DNA of 64,000 nt from Aquamicrobium sp. (GTDB taxonomy: Bacteria; Pseudomonadota; Alphaproteobacteria; Rhizobiales; Rhizobiaceae). The position numbers and the translations under genes were made by a program. The first letter of the stretch is position 1; each line of letters starts with the position of its first letter. Below are positions 18,070 to 27,087 of the stretch, piece after piece. The stretch is from positions 62,001 through 126,000 of the forward strand of contig NZ_JAMLIE010000003.1 of the NCBI RefSeq assembly GCF_023954335.1, in the 5' to 3' direction. The notes below the pieces were generated by a model, which saw only the letters and a list, made by a program, of their open reading frames with translations, was not told where the DNA came from and did not search any database.

Positions 18070-19326
18070 CTAAAATCTATCCGGCCGAAATGGCTCCAGG
18101 TCCACGCTTGGCGTTCTTCCAGCCACGATCTCCGCGATCAGCTTGCCGGTGATGGGCCCCATCGTAAGCCCGAGATGGTCGTGGCCGAACGCGAAAAACA
18201 CGTTGTTCTGCTTCGGCGCGCGCCCGATGGCTGGTTTGGAATCGGGATGCGAGGGACGCGACCCGACCCAACTGGTGATCTCCTTGCCCGGATCGTCGGC
18301 CAGTGCCGGAACCAGCTTCTCTCCGATGCTGCGCATCATCCGGGCGGTCGCCTGGTTGAGAGGGGCGTCGGCCGCCGCGAACTCGGCGGTGCCGCCGACG
18401 CGGACGCCGTAGTCCATCGGCGTCACCGACACGTACCGATCCGCCGACAGGATCGCACTGTTCAACTTCACGCCGGTGCCGTGGAACATGACATGGTAGC
18501 CCCGCTCGGCCGCGAGCGGAACCGAAGTTCCCAGCATCTTCGTGAGCGTACCGGACCAGACCCCGGCGGCGATCACCACCGCGTCGAAAGGGAGCCTGCC
18601 CCGGTCTGTCACCAATGCCTTCACACCGCCGGCGCCCAGGTCGAAGCCGTTCACTCCGGCTTGCAGGAAGGCGCCTCCGTTCCTTTCGAACAGGGCCGCG
18701 AAGCTCCTGACCAGATTCCCCGGATTGTAGGTATGGGCAAGATCGGGGACGCGCACCGCGCGAACGATGTCGCGCGAAAGCGCCGGCTCCAGTTCCCGCG
18801 CCTGATTGCCGTCGATCACATCCATCCTGACGCCGTTGCGGCGTCTTATGTCGAAGGCGTAGGACGCGTTCCGGTAGGCTTCCTCGCTTTCGAAGGTAAA
18901 GATCAGCCCGCCCTTGTTGATCAGCGCCTCCGCCCCCGCCTCGCGCACGAGCGGATCGAGCGTTTCATGCACCCTGTTCAACAGGCTCTGGCGCGCCGCG
19001 GCGATCGCCTCGATGCGCTCCGGCCGGGTGTTGGCGAGATAGCGCAGGAACCATGGCAATGCGGGAATGGCGTCGCGCCATCGCAACTTCAGCGGCGCGG
19101 AAGGATCGAGCAGCATCCCGGGCACCTTCTTCAGGATGCCGGGCATGGCCGGCGGGACGCAGGACGCTATCCCGAAACAGGCTAGATTGCCGAAAGACGC
19201 CTCTTCCCCGGGGCGTTTGCGGTCCACCAGCGTGACCTGGTATCCCTCGCGCTGCAGGTAGAGGGCACAGCATGTCCCGACCATGCCCGCACCTATCACG
19301 GCAATCGACTGCGGCTTTGCAGGCAT
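18070..19326 (-). CDS. FAD-dependent amino-acid oxidoreductase (DadA-like)
   Basis: 418 residues, the usual length of D-amino acid dehydrogenase small subunits and sarcosine-oxidase-like DAO proteins. The N-terminus has the dinucleotide motif IAVIGAGMVGTCCALYLQRE. The C-terminus has the typical GHDHLGLTMGPITGKLIAEI block that closes over FAD. It should oxidise an amine or amino acid to an imino/keto acid and pass electrons to the respiratory chain. Co-transcription with an ABC importer suggests the imported compound is its substrate. Which amino acid is unknown. Confidence 0.85.
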   Translation of the reverse strand: MPAKPQSIAVIGAGMVGTCCALYLQREGYQVTLVDRKRPGEEASFGNLACFGIASCVPPAMPGILKKVPGMLLDPSAPLKLRWRDAIPALPWFLRYLANTRPERIEAIAAARQSLLNRVHETLDPLVREAGAEALINKGGLIFTFESEEAYRNASYAFDIRRRNGVRMDVIDGNQARELEPALSRDIVRAVRVPDLAHTYNPGNLVRSFAALFERNGGAFLQAGVNGFDLGAGGVKALVTDRGRLPFDAVVIAAGVWSGTLTKMLGTSVPLAAERGYHVMFHGTGVKLNSAILSADRYVSVTPMDYGVRVGGTAEFAAADAPLNQATARMMRSIGEKLVPALADDPGKEITSWVGSRPSHPDSKPAIGRAPKQNNVFFAFGHDHLGLTMGPITGKLIAEIVAGRTPSVDLEPFRPDRF

Positions 19327-19420
19327 ATCCCCTCTCGGTCATGACGTGGTGAACGCCGGGCGGCAGCTCCGGGCGCGGGAAGGATGGGGAGCGCCGCCTG
19401 GCAGCGCTCCCGCTCCGCGA

Positions 19421-20260
19421 CTATTCCCTGAAGGAAACCGAATCCGGGATCTCGGAGATACCGCTATACCTCAGCATGCTCTCGCGCATGCGGGCATCGT
19501 TGAGCCCCAGCTTGTTGTTCCACTCGGCCCACCAGTTGAGGTAGTTCCTGAACCGGGGATCGACCTCGGAGCGAATGCCGAAATAGCCTGGCAGGCTGGT
19601 GCGCGGCTGCGGCGAGTTGAACGTGCCCAGGCCCGGATTCTTTTCCTTGGCGATCAGGCTGGAGAGCACGGTCGTCGTGAACGCGTCCGCGCGGCCCGAG
19701 GAGACGGCCAGAATGATCTGGGAGAGCTCCTTGAACTGCGACTGGGTCGCCTTCGGCGCGTTCATCGTCAGAAGGACCTGATCCGAGGAGCCTGTCTGGA
19801 CCGCGACCCTGACGCTGGGATCGTTGTAGTCGGACCAGTTCGCGCCACCCTTGAAGTTCGGATTGTTCACCGTGACCCACTCGATCCAGTAGATGGGACC
19901 GGCAAAATCGATCGAAGTCGCGCGCACTGGCGTGGCCTGCATTCCGCCCGCGAGATCGACCTTGTTCGTGGTCAGGGCGAGCACCAGTTCTCCCCAGCCG
20001 CCGACATCGACGGGCACGAAATTGACCTTGAGCTCGGCCGCGGCGTCCTTGGCCATTTCAACGATGCCGCCACCCCATTCGCCGGTGCTCAGATCCTTCA
20101 CGAAGTAAGGTGGAAAGTTGAAGACGGCGAACCGCAATTCGCCGGTCCTTTGTATCCGGTCCCACGTGCTTTCCTGCTGCGCGGCAGCATTCGAAGCCAT
20201 TCCGATCACGGCCAGAAACGCCGAGAAGACTGCAAGTATTCCCCACTTTAGGTTTTTCAT
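19421..20260 (-). CDS. Periplasmic amino-acid-binding protein of ABC transporter
   Basis: 279 residues, SBP_bac_3 family. There is a signal peptide (about 1-28, hydrophobic core, then SNAAAQ) and the typical first lobe start GELRFAVFNFPPYF with VEMAKDAAAEL. It captures the ligand for the permease/ATPase pair downstream; the oxidase gene lies between them. The intergenic gap of 94 nt before the oxidase gene is consistent with one transcript. Confidence 0.88.
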   Translation of the reverse strand: MKNLKWGILAVFSAFLAVIGMASNAAAQQESTWDRIQRTGELRFAVFNFPPYFVKDLSTGEWGGGIVEMAKDAAAELKVNFVPVDVGGWGELVLALTTNKVDLAGGMQATPVRATSIDFAGPIYWIEWVTVNNPNFKGGANWSDYNDPSVRVAVQTGSSDQVLLTMNAPKATQSQFKELSQIILAVSSGRADAFTTTVLSSLIAKEKNPGLGTFNSPQPRTSLPGYFGIRSEVDPRFRNYLNWWAEWNNKLGLNDARMRESMLRYSGISEIPDSVSFRE

Positions 20261-20320
20261 GACTTCCTCCTTCAGTTCATTGCCTTATCGTTGTCCTGGC
20301 GCACCTCCCGCACCTGACGT

Positions 20321-21706
20321 CTACAGTTCCGCCTCATGCTGGAGCAGACCGGCAAGCAGCGATACCGACGGCGACTCGTCGAGGCGCCATGCCGCATCGG
20401 CCAGCGCGAGGCGCCGGCCTTCGCTGGCGACCTCCGACACGACGGAATCGAATTTCAACCGGATTTCCTCGTCAGAGAGGGGAACTTCAGGATAGCCTCT
20501 GGCCACGTCCCTCCGCTCCTTGAGGAGACTTCCGTCCTTCAGGCGCAGCGAGACCTCGCCGATGTAGAAATTCGGGAAGGCTGCGTCGAACTCGCCGAAG
20601 TCGCGCGTGACCGTGGTTGCCGCGGCAAGGCGCGCCACCTCCGCCTCCTGCTCCCTCCGGTCGATGAAGAGATCGAGATAGGAAAGCCGCCCGATGGCGG
20701 CGCGGATCGGCAGGATGTACTGGGCGCAGTGCCCCTTGAGCGGGTTGTCGTCCACGCAATGCGCGCCGGCATTCGGGAATCGGAGATCGATCCCCGCGAT
20801 CTGGCCGGACACCAGCGCTTCGCGGTCGAGCAGGGCCTCCAGCGCGTCGAGCGCCGGATGCAGGAACGAGACGCAGGGGTAGGGCTTGACGGCGAGCTCC
20901 ATCAACCCGTCCCAGACCTCGCCCAAGCCGGAGGTCAGCGGTTCGGTGCTCGCGACCCGGCTGTAGGCTTTCAGGACGGTGTGGCCGCCGTCGAATATCC
21001 GCGAAGGCGCACCGAAACCCTGCCGCGCCAACAGCGCCGCCGTCACCCCGTTGCGGGCCGCCATGCCCATCTGGAACGGGCGCGCGTCCTCGCGGGGATC
21101 ATCCTGCCACGCCAGCAGGCCGGACGTCTGCAACGCCGCCAGCCCGAGCGCGCGGACGCATTGCTCCTTGTCGAGCTTCAGCAGCAAGGCAGCGGCCGCG
21201 CACGCGCCGAAGGTTCCGGCAATCGCAGAAGGGTGAAAACCGAGATCGTAAAGTTCGCGCGGGTTCAACGCCATCGAGACACGATAGGTCACCTCGCAAC
21301 CGACCACAACCGCCGTCGACATGTCGAGGCCCGACCGGCCGCACATCTGCGCAAGCGCCAGCGAGGTGGGCACCATCACCGCGACGGGATGAAGAATGGC
21401 CTCGGGGTGATGCGGCTCGAAATCCGAGGCATAGCCGAGCGTCCCGTTGGCGAACACGGCGCTGACGACGTCGACCGTGCGCCCGCGGCCGACCAGCGTG
21501 GCGGGGCCGCCGCCGCCATGAGCCTCCGCGAATCTGCCCATCCCGGCGGAAGCGGTTACGGCCGGATGAGTGGCCGATGCCAGGGTGCCGATGCCGTCGA
21601 AGATGATACGCCGCGCATATTCGCGAACAGGCTGCGGCAATCTTGCGGGGGTCATGGTCGCGATGAATTCGGCCAATGCCTCGGTGACCGGCGCCTGCAT
21701 GTTCAT
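20321..21706 (-). CDS. MmgE/PrpD family protein
   Basis: 461 residues, full length for the family, which includes 2-methylcitrate dehydratase, cis-aconitate decarboxylase and iminodisuccinate epimerase. Conserved blocks include FDGIGTLASATHPAVTASAG, FHPSAIAGTFGACAAAALLL and HTVLKAYSRV. It heads the leftward transporter operon, 60 nt upstream of the binding-protein gene, and is divergent from the enolase-superfamily gene. The known chemistry of the family is loss, gain or shift of groups next to a carboxylate; the substrate here cannot be told from sequence. Confidence 0.85.
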   Translation of the reverse strand: MNMQAPVTEALAEFIATMTPARLPQPVREYARRIIFDGIGTLASATHPAVTASAGMGRFAEAHGGGGPATLVGRGRTVDVVSAVFANGTLGYASDFEPHHPEAILHPVAVMVPTSLALAQMCGRSGLDMSTAVVVGCEVTYRVSMALNPRELYDLGFHPSAIAGTFGACAAAALLLKLDKEQCVRALGLAALQTSGLLAWQDDPREDARPFQMGMAARNGVTAALLARQGFGAPSRIFDGGHTVLKAYSRVASTEPLTSGLGEVWDGLMELAVKPYPCVSFLHPALDALEALLDREALVSGQIAGIDLRFPNAGAHCVDDNPLKGHCAQYILPIRAAIGRLSYLDLFIDRREQEAEVARLAAATTVTRDFGEFDAAFPNFYIGEVSLRLKDGSLLKERRDVARGYPEVPLSDEEIRLKFDSVVSEVASEGRRLALADAAWRLDESPSVSLLAGLLQHEAEL

Positions 21707-21800
21707 CCGTATGCTCCCTCCGTTCCGGTGCGCCGGTTTCGCGGCCAGAACCCCAAGCTCTGCAGCAGCCTAAGGGGCAGCTTGACGGTGTATCTTTATC

Positions 21801-21812
21801 GGTATACTGACC
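21801..21812 (+). promoter_or_regulatory. Candidate GntR (FCD) operator in divergent promoter
   Basis: GGTATACTGACC lies in the 168-bp gap between the divergent MmgE/PrpD and enolase-superfamily genes. It holds the GTATAC core and GGT/ACC half-sites reported for FCD-type GntR operators. The gntR-type gene at 25.7 kb in the same cluster is the natural candidate binder. This is a by-eye match only. Confidence 0.35.
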
Positions 21813-21874
21813 AGAATATGAATGTCAACATGCCAGCGGCCCGTGCCCGCTCCGCGAGTGAATGGATCGCCTGA

Positions 21875-22996
21875 ATGTCCGACCACAAGATCGTTTCCGT
21901 CCGCGTCCATACGGTGAGCGTGCCGGCCAAGGCGGTGCATTCCCACGGTTCCGGGGACGTTTCCGGCATCAATGCCGTGCTCCTCGAACTGACGACCGAC
22001 ACCGGCATAACGGGCTGGGGCGAAGCCTCGCCATGGCCGGTCTTCACGGGGACGGTCGAGGCCAACGCCGCAGCGCTGCACGTTCACCTGCGTCCCCACC
22101 TGATCGGGCAGGACCCGATCCAGGTCGAGGTGCTGATGAACAGGGCCGGCAAGGTGCTCGTCGGCCACAACGAGGCCAAGGCGGCGCTGGAGTGCGCCCT
22201 GCTCGACATCACCGGACAGGCGGTCGGCCTCTCGATCGCCGAGCTCGTCGGCGGCCGGCAACGGGACGCGATCCCCATGAGCTTCTCGATCGCCAATCCG
22301 GATTTCGGAAAGGACCTCGAGGACATCGCCGTCCTGTGGGCCGACGGCGTGCGGCTGTTCAAGCTGAAGACCGGCTTCGCCGAACATTCGTTCGACGTCA
22401 TGCGGCTTGAAAGGCTGCGGGAGCTGTACGGAGAGGAAGCAAGCCTGCGCATCGACTACAATCAGGGCCTGCCCGCCTATGACGCCATCCGCAGGGTGAG
22501 GGATCTGGAGCGCTTCAAGCCCACCTTCGTCGAGCAGCCGGTCAAGATGTACGAGCGCGAGGCCATGGCCGAGATCACCCGCGCCGTCGACGTCCCCATC
22601 ATGGCCGACGAATCCATCTTCGATCCCAGGGAGGCTTTGCGGGGCGCCCAGGCGCGCATCGCCGACATCTTCGCGCTCAAGCTCGCGAAGGCGGGAGGCA
22701 TAAGGCGCGCGCTCGAAGTGGCCGCGATCGCCCGCGCCGCCGGCATAGAGGTCTATGGCGGCTGCATGTTCGAGACCTCGATCGCCCATGCGGCGGGCGC
22801 GCATCTCATGGCGGCGGTACCCGACCTCATTCTCGGCTGCGAGTTCTACATGTCGACCTATTACGCCGAGGCCGACCTCGCCACGGAGCCGTTCCCGGTG
22901 CGAAACGGCCTCGTCCATATTCCGACCGGGCCCGGCCTCGGGGTCGTTCCCGACCCGGACATGCTGGCGCGCTACAGGCTGGAACTGCTCGAATGA
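21875..22996 (+). CDS. Mandelate racemase/muconate lactonizing enzyme family protein
   Basis: 373 residues, full-length enolase superfamily. The catalytic set of the MLE subgroup is visible: base pair Lys163-x-Lys165 (FKLKTG), metal ligands Asp194 (IDYNQ), Glu220 (VEQPV) and Asp245 (ADESI), and Lys269 (ALKLAKAGG). Members are cycloisomerases, amino-acid racemases/epimerases or dehydratases, including cis-3-hydroxyproline dehydratase. The stop overlaps the next start as ATGA, so it is co-translated with the aspartate-dehydrogenase-like gene. The exact reaction is open. Confidence 0.85.
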   Translation: MSDHKIVSVRVHTVSVPAKAVHSHGSGDVSGINAVLLELTTDTGITGWGEASPWPVFTGTVEANAAALHVHLRPHLIGQDPIQVEVLMNRAGKVLVGHNEAKAALECALLDITGQAVGLSIAELVGGRQRDAIPMSFSIANPDFGKDLEDIAVLWADGVRLFKLKTGFAEHSFDVMRLERLRELYGEEASLRIDYNQGLPAYDAIRRVRDLERFKPTFVEQPVKMYEREAMAEITRAVDVPIMADESIFDPREALRGAQARIADIFALKLAKAGGIRRALEVAAIARAAGIEVYGGCMFETSIAHAAGAHLMAAVPDLILGCEFYMSTYYAEADLATEPFPVRNGLVHIPTGPGLGVVPDPDMLARYRLELLE

Positions 22997-23811
22997 GCCG
23001 CAAGACGCGATTCGTCATAGCCGGCTTCGGCAATATCGGCCGCCAGATCGCGGGCTATGTCGCGAAGGACGAGGCCGGCACGCTGGAGATCGCAGCCGTC
23101 GCCGCACGGAACAGGGAAAAGGCCCGCGAGAAGCTCGGCAGGCTCGGCTTCGACGTTCCCGTGGTCTCCGCGGCCGAGGCGCCGGACCACGCGGACATCA
23201 TCGTCGAATCCGGCACCTATGACAGCTTTCGCGAGATCGTCGAACCCGGCCTGAAGGCGGGGTGCACGGTGATCGCCGTCAGTGTCGGGGCGCTGGCGGA
23301 GAATCTCGACCTCATCGATCTCGCCACGCAGAGCGGCGGCACGCTGCATATCGCCAGCGGCACGCTGCCGGGGCTCGATCTGCTGCGCTCCGCGCGCGAG
23401 GCGGGGATCGACGAAGTGAAGCTGGTGTCGAAGATCCTGCCCCGCTCGCTCGCCCACGAAGCCTACATTCGCGACAACGGCATCGACCTCGCCGCCGCCG
23501 AAAATGCGTGCGTCCCGGTGTTCAAGGGCACCGCGCGCGAGGCTGCGCGGCATTTCCCGAGGCATTTCAACGTCGCGGTCTCGCTGAGCCTTGCCGGCGT
23601 CGGCCTCGACAGGACCATGATCGACATTTCCGCCGACGGAAGGCTGCCCGGCGCCCAGCACACGATCCACGTCCGCTCGCCCGCCGTCGTGCTGGAGCTG
23701 ACCTCGCACAATTTCCCTTCGCCGGAGAACAATCGCACCAGCCGCATCGTCGCGCCGAGTATCCTCGCCGCGTTGCGGCAAATCGGAAATCCCTTGCGCA
23801 TAGGCAGCTGA
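22993..23811 (+). CDS. L-aspartate dehydrogenase (NadX-like) family protein
   Basis: 272 residues. The Rossmann start is RFVIAGFGNIGRQIAGYVAK, and the C-terminal DUF108-type domain has HFPRHFNVAVSLSLAGVGLD and a conserved His in PGAQHTIHVRSP. The family reduces an imino acid or oxidatively deaminates aspartate with NAD(P). It overlaps the enolase-superfamily gene by 4 nt and its stop directly abuts the AcnX start, so it belongs to the same pathway. A role in imine reduction or oxidation is likely; NAD synthesis is less so, given the neighbours. Confidence 0.82.
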   Translation: MSRKTRFVIAGFGNIGRQIAGYVAKDEAGTLEIAAVAARNREKAREKLGRLGFDVPVVSAAEAPDHADIIVESGTYDSFREIVEPGLKAGCTVIAVSVGALAENLDLIDLATQSGGTLHIASGTLPGLDLLRSAREAGIDEVKLVSKILPRSLAHEAYIRDNGIDLAAAENACVPVFKGTAREAARHFPRHFNVAVSLSLAGVGLDRTMIDISADGRLPGAQHTIHVRSPAVVLELTSHNFPSPENNRTSRIVAPSILAALRQIGNPLRIGS

Positions 23812-25068
23812 ATGTACCTGACCGATCGGGACAAGGCATTGCTGGACGGCATCGACGGGGAGGCCTCCGCCACGGCGATGGCCGCCCTGGTCCAGCTCGG
23901 GGAAGCGTTCGACGCGGCCGACATGGTCGATATCGGCTATGCCCATGTCCATCCGGGCATGGCGCTCTACAAGGGCGACGTCGAGCTGATCGAGAGCCTG
24001 AGCGCGAGCGGCGCGAACATGCGCGTCCCCGTCTCGACCAACATCATCAACGCCGACGTCGGTAACTGGATGCAGACCGGCGCGCCGAAAACGCTCGCGG
24101 CGCTTCAGAAGCGCTCGGAAGCCGCGCATCGCAAGATGGGCAGCTCGGGCTGCTACACCTGCACCCCCTACTGGGCCGGGCACTGGCCGACCTGGAACAT
24201 GCACATCGCTTCGATCGAAAGCGGCGTGACGGCCTTCGCCAATTCGGTGCTCGGCGCGCGCGCCAACCGCGACGGCTACTTCGCCACCTATGCCGGCATC
24301 ACCGGCCGCTATCCGCGCTTCGGCCTGCATCTCGACGAGAACCGCCGGCCGACGCACAGGATCGTCGTCGATGCCGCGCTTGACGGGACCACCGACTTCA
24401 CCGTGCTCGGCTACGTCATCGGAGAGCGTGTCAGGAACGGCGTACCTTTCATAAGCGGTCTCGCAAGAAGGCCCACGCTGGACGAGATGGACGCCCTCGG
24501 CGTCGGGCAGGCGACCTCGGGCGGCATCTCGATGTTCATCGTCCCCGGCGTCACGCCGCCCTACGAAGCGACGGCGGTGGCCGATGCGGCGCTGGATGAA
24601 ATCCACGTCACGCTCGCCGACATCAGGGACATCTATGACCGCTTCTCGGCCGGCGATCCGCAGGACGTCGACCTCATCCACCTCGGCTGCCCGCACGCGT
24701 CCTACAACGAAATGCGCGACTATTCCCAGTTGCTCGCGGGCAGGAAACTGCGCGAGGGCATCGAGCTGTGGGTCACGACGAGCCGGGTGGTCCGGCAAAT
24801 GGCCGCCGAATCGGGACTGCTGCAACCGATCCTGGCCTCGGGCGCGAAGATCATCACCGACACCTGCCCGATGTCCTGCCACTTCGCCCGTACCGTGTCG
24901 CCCGACCCGAAGCTCGGCGTCGAGGCGCCGAGGCTGCGCACCGTCATGGTCGATTCCGCCAAGCAGGCCCACTATGTCCGAAGCATGATCCAGTGCCCGA
25001 CCCTGCTCGGCACCGCCAGGGACGTGGTCGATTTCGCCGTCACCGGCGACTACAGGCCGAGGTTCTAG
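23812..25068 (+). CDS. Aconitase X large subunit (DUF521)
   Basis: 418 residues, AcnX catalytic subunit. Conserved blocks include IGYAHVHPGMALYKGDVELI, VPVSTNIINADV and GSSGCYTCTPYWAGHWPTW, and the late TDTCPMSCHF cysteines that would hold the Fe-S cluster. Characterised bacterial AcnX proteins are cis-3-hydroxy-L-proline dehydratases; archaeal ones are phosphomevalonate dehydratases. The start codon follows the preceding stop with no gap, and the small subunit follows likewise. The catabolic context favours a hydroxy-amino or hydroxy-imino acid dehydratase, as inference. Confidence 0.88.
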   Translation: MYLTDRDKALLDGIDGEASATAMAALVQLGEAFDAADMVDIGYAHVHPGMALYKGDVELIESLSASGANMRVPVSTNIINADVGNWMQTGAPKTLAALQKRSEAAHRKMGSSGCYTCTPYWAGHWPTWNMHIASIESGVTAFANSVLGARANRDGYFATYAGITGRYPRFGLHLDENRRPTHRIVVDAALDGTTDFTVLGYVIGERVRNGVPFISGLARRPTLDEMDALGVGQATSGGISMFIVPGVTPPYEATAVADAALDEIHVTLADIRDIYDRFSAGDPQDVDLIHLGCPHASYNEMRDYSQLLAGRKLREGIELWVTTSRVVRQMAAESGLLQPILASGAKIITDTCPMSCHFARTVSPDPKLGVEAPRLRTVMVDSAKQAHYVRSMIQCPTLLGTARDVVDFAVTGDYRPRF

Positions 25069-25473
25069 ATGGGACGCTCCTGGACCGGCCGCGCCATCGT
25101 CAGGGCGACAGCCTCGGGCCCGGCGCTGCTGAGCGGAACCACGCTGTCGTTTCTCGGCGATCTCGACATCCGCAGCGGCAATGTCGTGGAGGAAAGCTCC
25201 GACCTTTTCGGCAAGTCGATAGCCGGCTCCGTGCTGGTCGTCGGTTCGACCAAAGGCTCGGCCGGGGCCTGGAGGTTCATCTACCAGCTTTTCCAGCACG
25301 GCACGCATCCCGTGGCGATGATCACGGAAGACCTGCCGGACCCGTCGGTCGTGCAAGGGGCGATCATGTGCCGTATCCCCATCATATCGGGCCTGGCGGG
25401 GCAGATCCTCGCCGCGGGCCTGCCACAGGAAACCCTGCTGAATGTGGAGGGCGATACCGTCTCGGAAGATTGA
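25069..25473 (+). CDS. Aconitase X swivel domain small subunit (DUF126)
   Basis: 134 residues. The swivelling beta/alpha domain is visible: GRAIVRATASGPALLSGTTL, then GKSIAGSVLVVGSTKGSAGA, the phosphate/carboxylate loop typical of DUF126. It pairs with the DUF521 subunit to close the active site. Its ATG begins directly after the TAG of the large-subunit gene. Confidence 0.88.
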   Translation: MGRSWTGRAIVRATASGPALLSGTTLSFLGDLDIRSGNVVEESSDLFGKSIAGSVLVVGSTKGSAGAWRFIYQLFQHGTHPVAMITEDLPDPSVVQGAIMCRIPIISGLAGQILAAGLPQETLLNVEGDTVSED

Positions 25474-25671
25474 CACGGCCATGCGTCACAGGCGGTAATA
25501 GACTGGGCCCAGATCGCCGATGACGCGCTGCCCTTTGAACTGAATTTCGCTCCCACCGTCCCGCGCCGGATGCCGAGGCCAGCCGATCGTATTGAGGCAG
25601 AACGCCGGCGTCATGCCGAAAACACGAGGTATTCCAGCTTGAAAGAAGGCAATCGCAGGGGAGAAGGAAGG

Positions 25672-26355
25672 GTGGAGGCCCTCTACTCCGAGTTGAAGAA
25701 GATGGCGGTCAACTTTCGCATACGGCCGGGCGAAAGGATAAACGAGGCCGAGCTGGCGAAGAAGCTCAATGCAAGCAGAACCCCGCTGCGCGAGGCCCTG
25801 AACAGGCTGGTCGCAGAGCAGCTGATCTCCAGCCAGCCGGGCAAGGGCTTCTTCTGCCGAGAGCTCGACGTCCGGACCATCTACGAACTTTACGAGCTGC
25901 GCGCCACGCTGGAGGAAGCCGCCATCCGCAGGGCGTGCGAGCGGGCGACGGACGACGAGATCGAGCGCCTCAAGAACGGGGAGTACGCCGCCGGGCTCGC
26001 CCATGAGGGCCTGACGATCGGCGAAACCACCGCCGCCGACGAGGCGTTCCATCTCGCGGTCGCCCGGCTCGGCAAGAACGACGAGGCCGCCAACCTGCTC
26101 AACCTGATCAACGAGCGCATCCGCTTCATACGCTGGATCGACATGTCGAAGCGGGTCAAGCAGACCAAGAGTGAGCACCGCCTCATCATGGAGGCGCTGG
26201 AGGCCCGCGACATCGAGCGAGCGGGAGAACTGATGCGCAACCACATCTTCAGACGTATGGACCAGATCGTCACCGTGGTTCGCGAGGGTTATTCCAGCAT
26301 CTATGTCGCGGGACCGGACGAGCTTTTCTCGCGACGTTTCGGCGAAGGTGACTAG
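25672..26355 (+). CDS. GntR-family regulator (FadR/FCD subgroup)
   Basis: An N-terminal winged HTH (INEAELAKKLNASRTPLREA, then LISSQPGKGFFCREL) is followed by an FCD ligand domain with metal-type His and Asp residues (DEAFHLAVARLG, EHRLIMEALEARD). Such proteins sense small organic acids. GTG at 25672 follows a GGAGAAGGA site and gives 227 residues. An ATG at 25570 in the same frame would add 34 residues with weak homology. It is the probable local regulator of the cluster. It ends 4 nt before the next gene. Confidence 0.85.
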   Translation: MEALYSELKKMAVNFRIRPGERINEAELAKKLNASRTPLREALNRLVAEQLISSQPGKGFFCRELDVRTIYELYELRATLEEAAIRRACERATDDEIERLKNGEYAAGLAHEGLTIGETTAADEAFHLAVARLGKNDEAANLLNLINERIRFIRWIDMSKRVKQTKSEHRLIMEALEARDIERAGELMRNHIFRRMDQIVTVVREGYSSIYVAGPDELFSRRFGEGD

Positions 26356-26359
26356 AACG

Positions 26360-27076
26360 ATGAGAGACAGGAACGGCAAGCCCCTGCACGGCCTGTCCAT
26401 AGGCATCCTGATGCTGGAAGCCCGGTTTCCGCGCATCCCGGGCGATATGGGGAATGGGCTCACCTGGCCGTTTCCGGTGCACTACAAGGTCGTGCGCGGC
26501 GCTTCGCCCGACCGCGTGGTGCGCCAGAACGCGGCCGGGCTTCTCGACACGTTCATCGATGCCGCCAGGGAGCTGGTGGCCGACGGGGTCGACGGGATCA
26601 CCACCAATTGCGGCTTCCTTTCGCTCTTCCAGGAGCAAATCTCGAGAGCCGTGCCCGTTCCCGTCCTTACGTCGTCGCTGATGCAGGTAGCGATGGTCAA
26701 CAGCCTTCTGCCGCACGGCAGGCGCGCGGGCATCCTGACGATCTCGGGGTCCACGCTCACCCCGCTGCACCTCGAAAAGGCCGGCGTCCCGCAGGGCACG
26801 CCGGTCGGCACCACTGAAGGGTTGCGCGAGTTCACGCGGGTGATCATCGGCAACGAGTTGGAGCTCGATGTCGAGGCCGCCCGGCAGGACAATGTCGAGG
26901 CCGCCCTGGCGCTTCAGGCCGCCAACCCGAACCTCGGCGCGATCGTGCTGGAATGCACCAACATGGTGCCCTACGCCGCGGACATACGCAAGGCGACCGG
27001 CTTGCCGGTCTTCTCGATCGAACCGTTCGTGCACTGGTTCCATGCATCGCTGGCGCCGCGAGTTTTTCTTACCTGA
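26360..27076 (+). CDS. Aspartate/glutamate racemase family protein (paralog 1)
   Basis: 238 residues. Two cysteines sit in the family positions: Cys84 in TTNCGFLS and Cys199 in ECTNM, matching the twin acid/base cysteines of the Asp/Glu racemase, hydantoin racemase and maleate isomerase superfamily. ATG at 26360 is 4 nt after the gntR stop. It is about as long as its two neighbours and shares the blocks GILMLEARFPRIPGD and PDRVV. Substrate unknown. Confidence 0.82.
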   Translation: MRDRNGKPLHGLSIGILMLEARFPRIPGDMGNGLTWPFPVHYKVVRGASPDRVVRQNAAGLLDTFIDAARELVADGVDGITTNCGFLSLFQEQISRAVPVPVLTSSLMQVAMVNSLLPHGRRAGILTISGSTLTPLHLEKAGVPQGTPVGTTEGLREFTRVIIGNELELDVEAARQDNVEAALALQAANPNLGAIVLECTNMVPYAADIRKATGLPVFSIEPFVHWFHASLAPRVFLT

Positions 27077-27087
27077 CGGGGCATGAA

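Noticed and set aside
21875..22996. catB (muconate cycloisomerase)
   Set aside because: The superfamily is certain but no catechol pathway genes are present and AcnX/NadX-like partners point elsewhere.
22972..25482. 836-codon minus-strand frame opposite the NadX-like/AcnX genes
   Set aside because: Composition (His/Arg/Gly rich) and length match antisense of GC-rich codons; all conserved motifs are on the plus strand.
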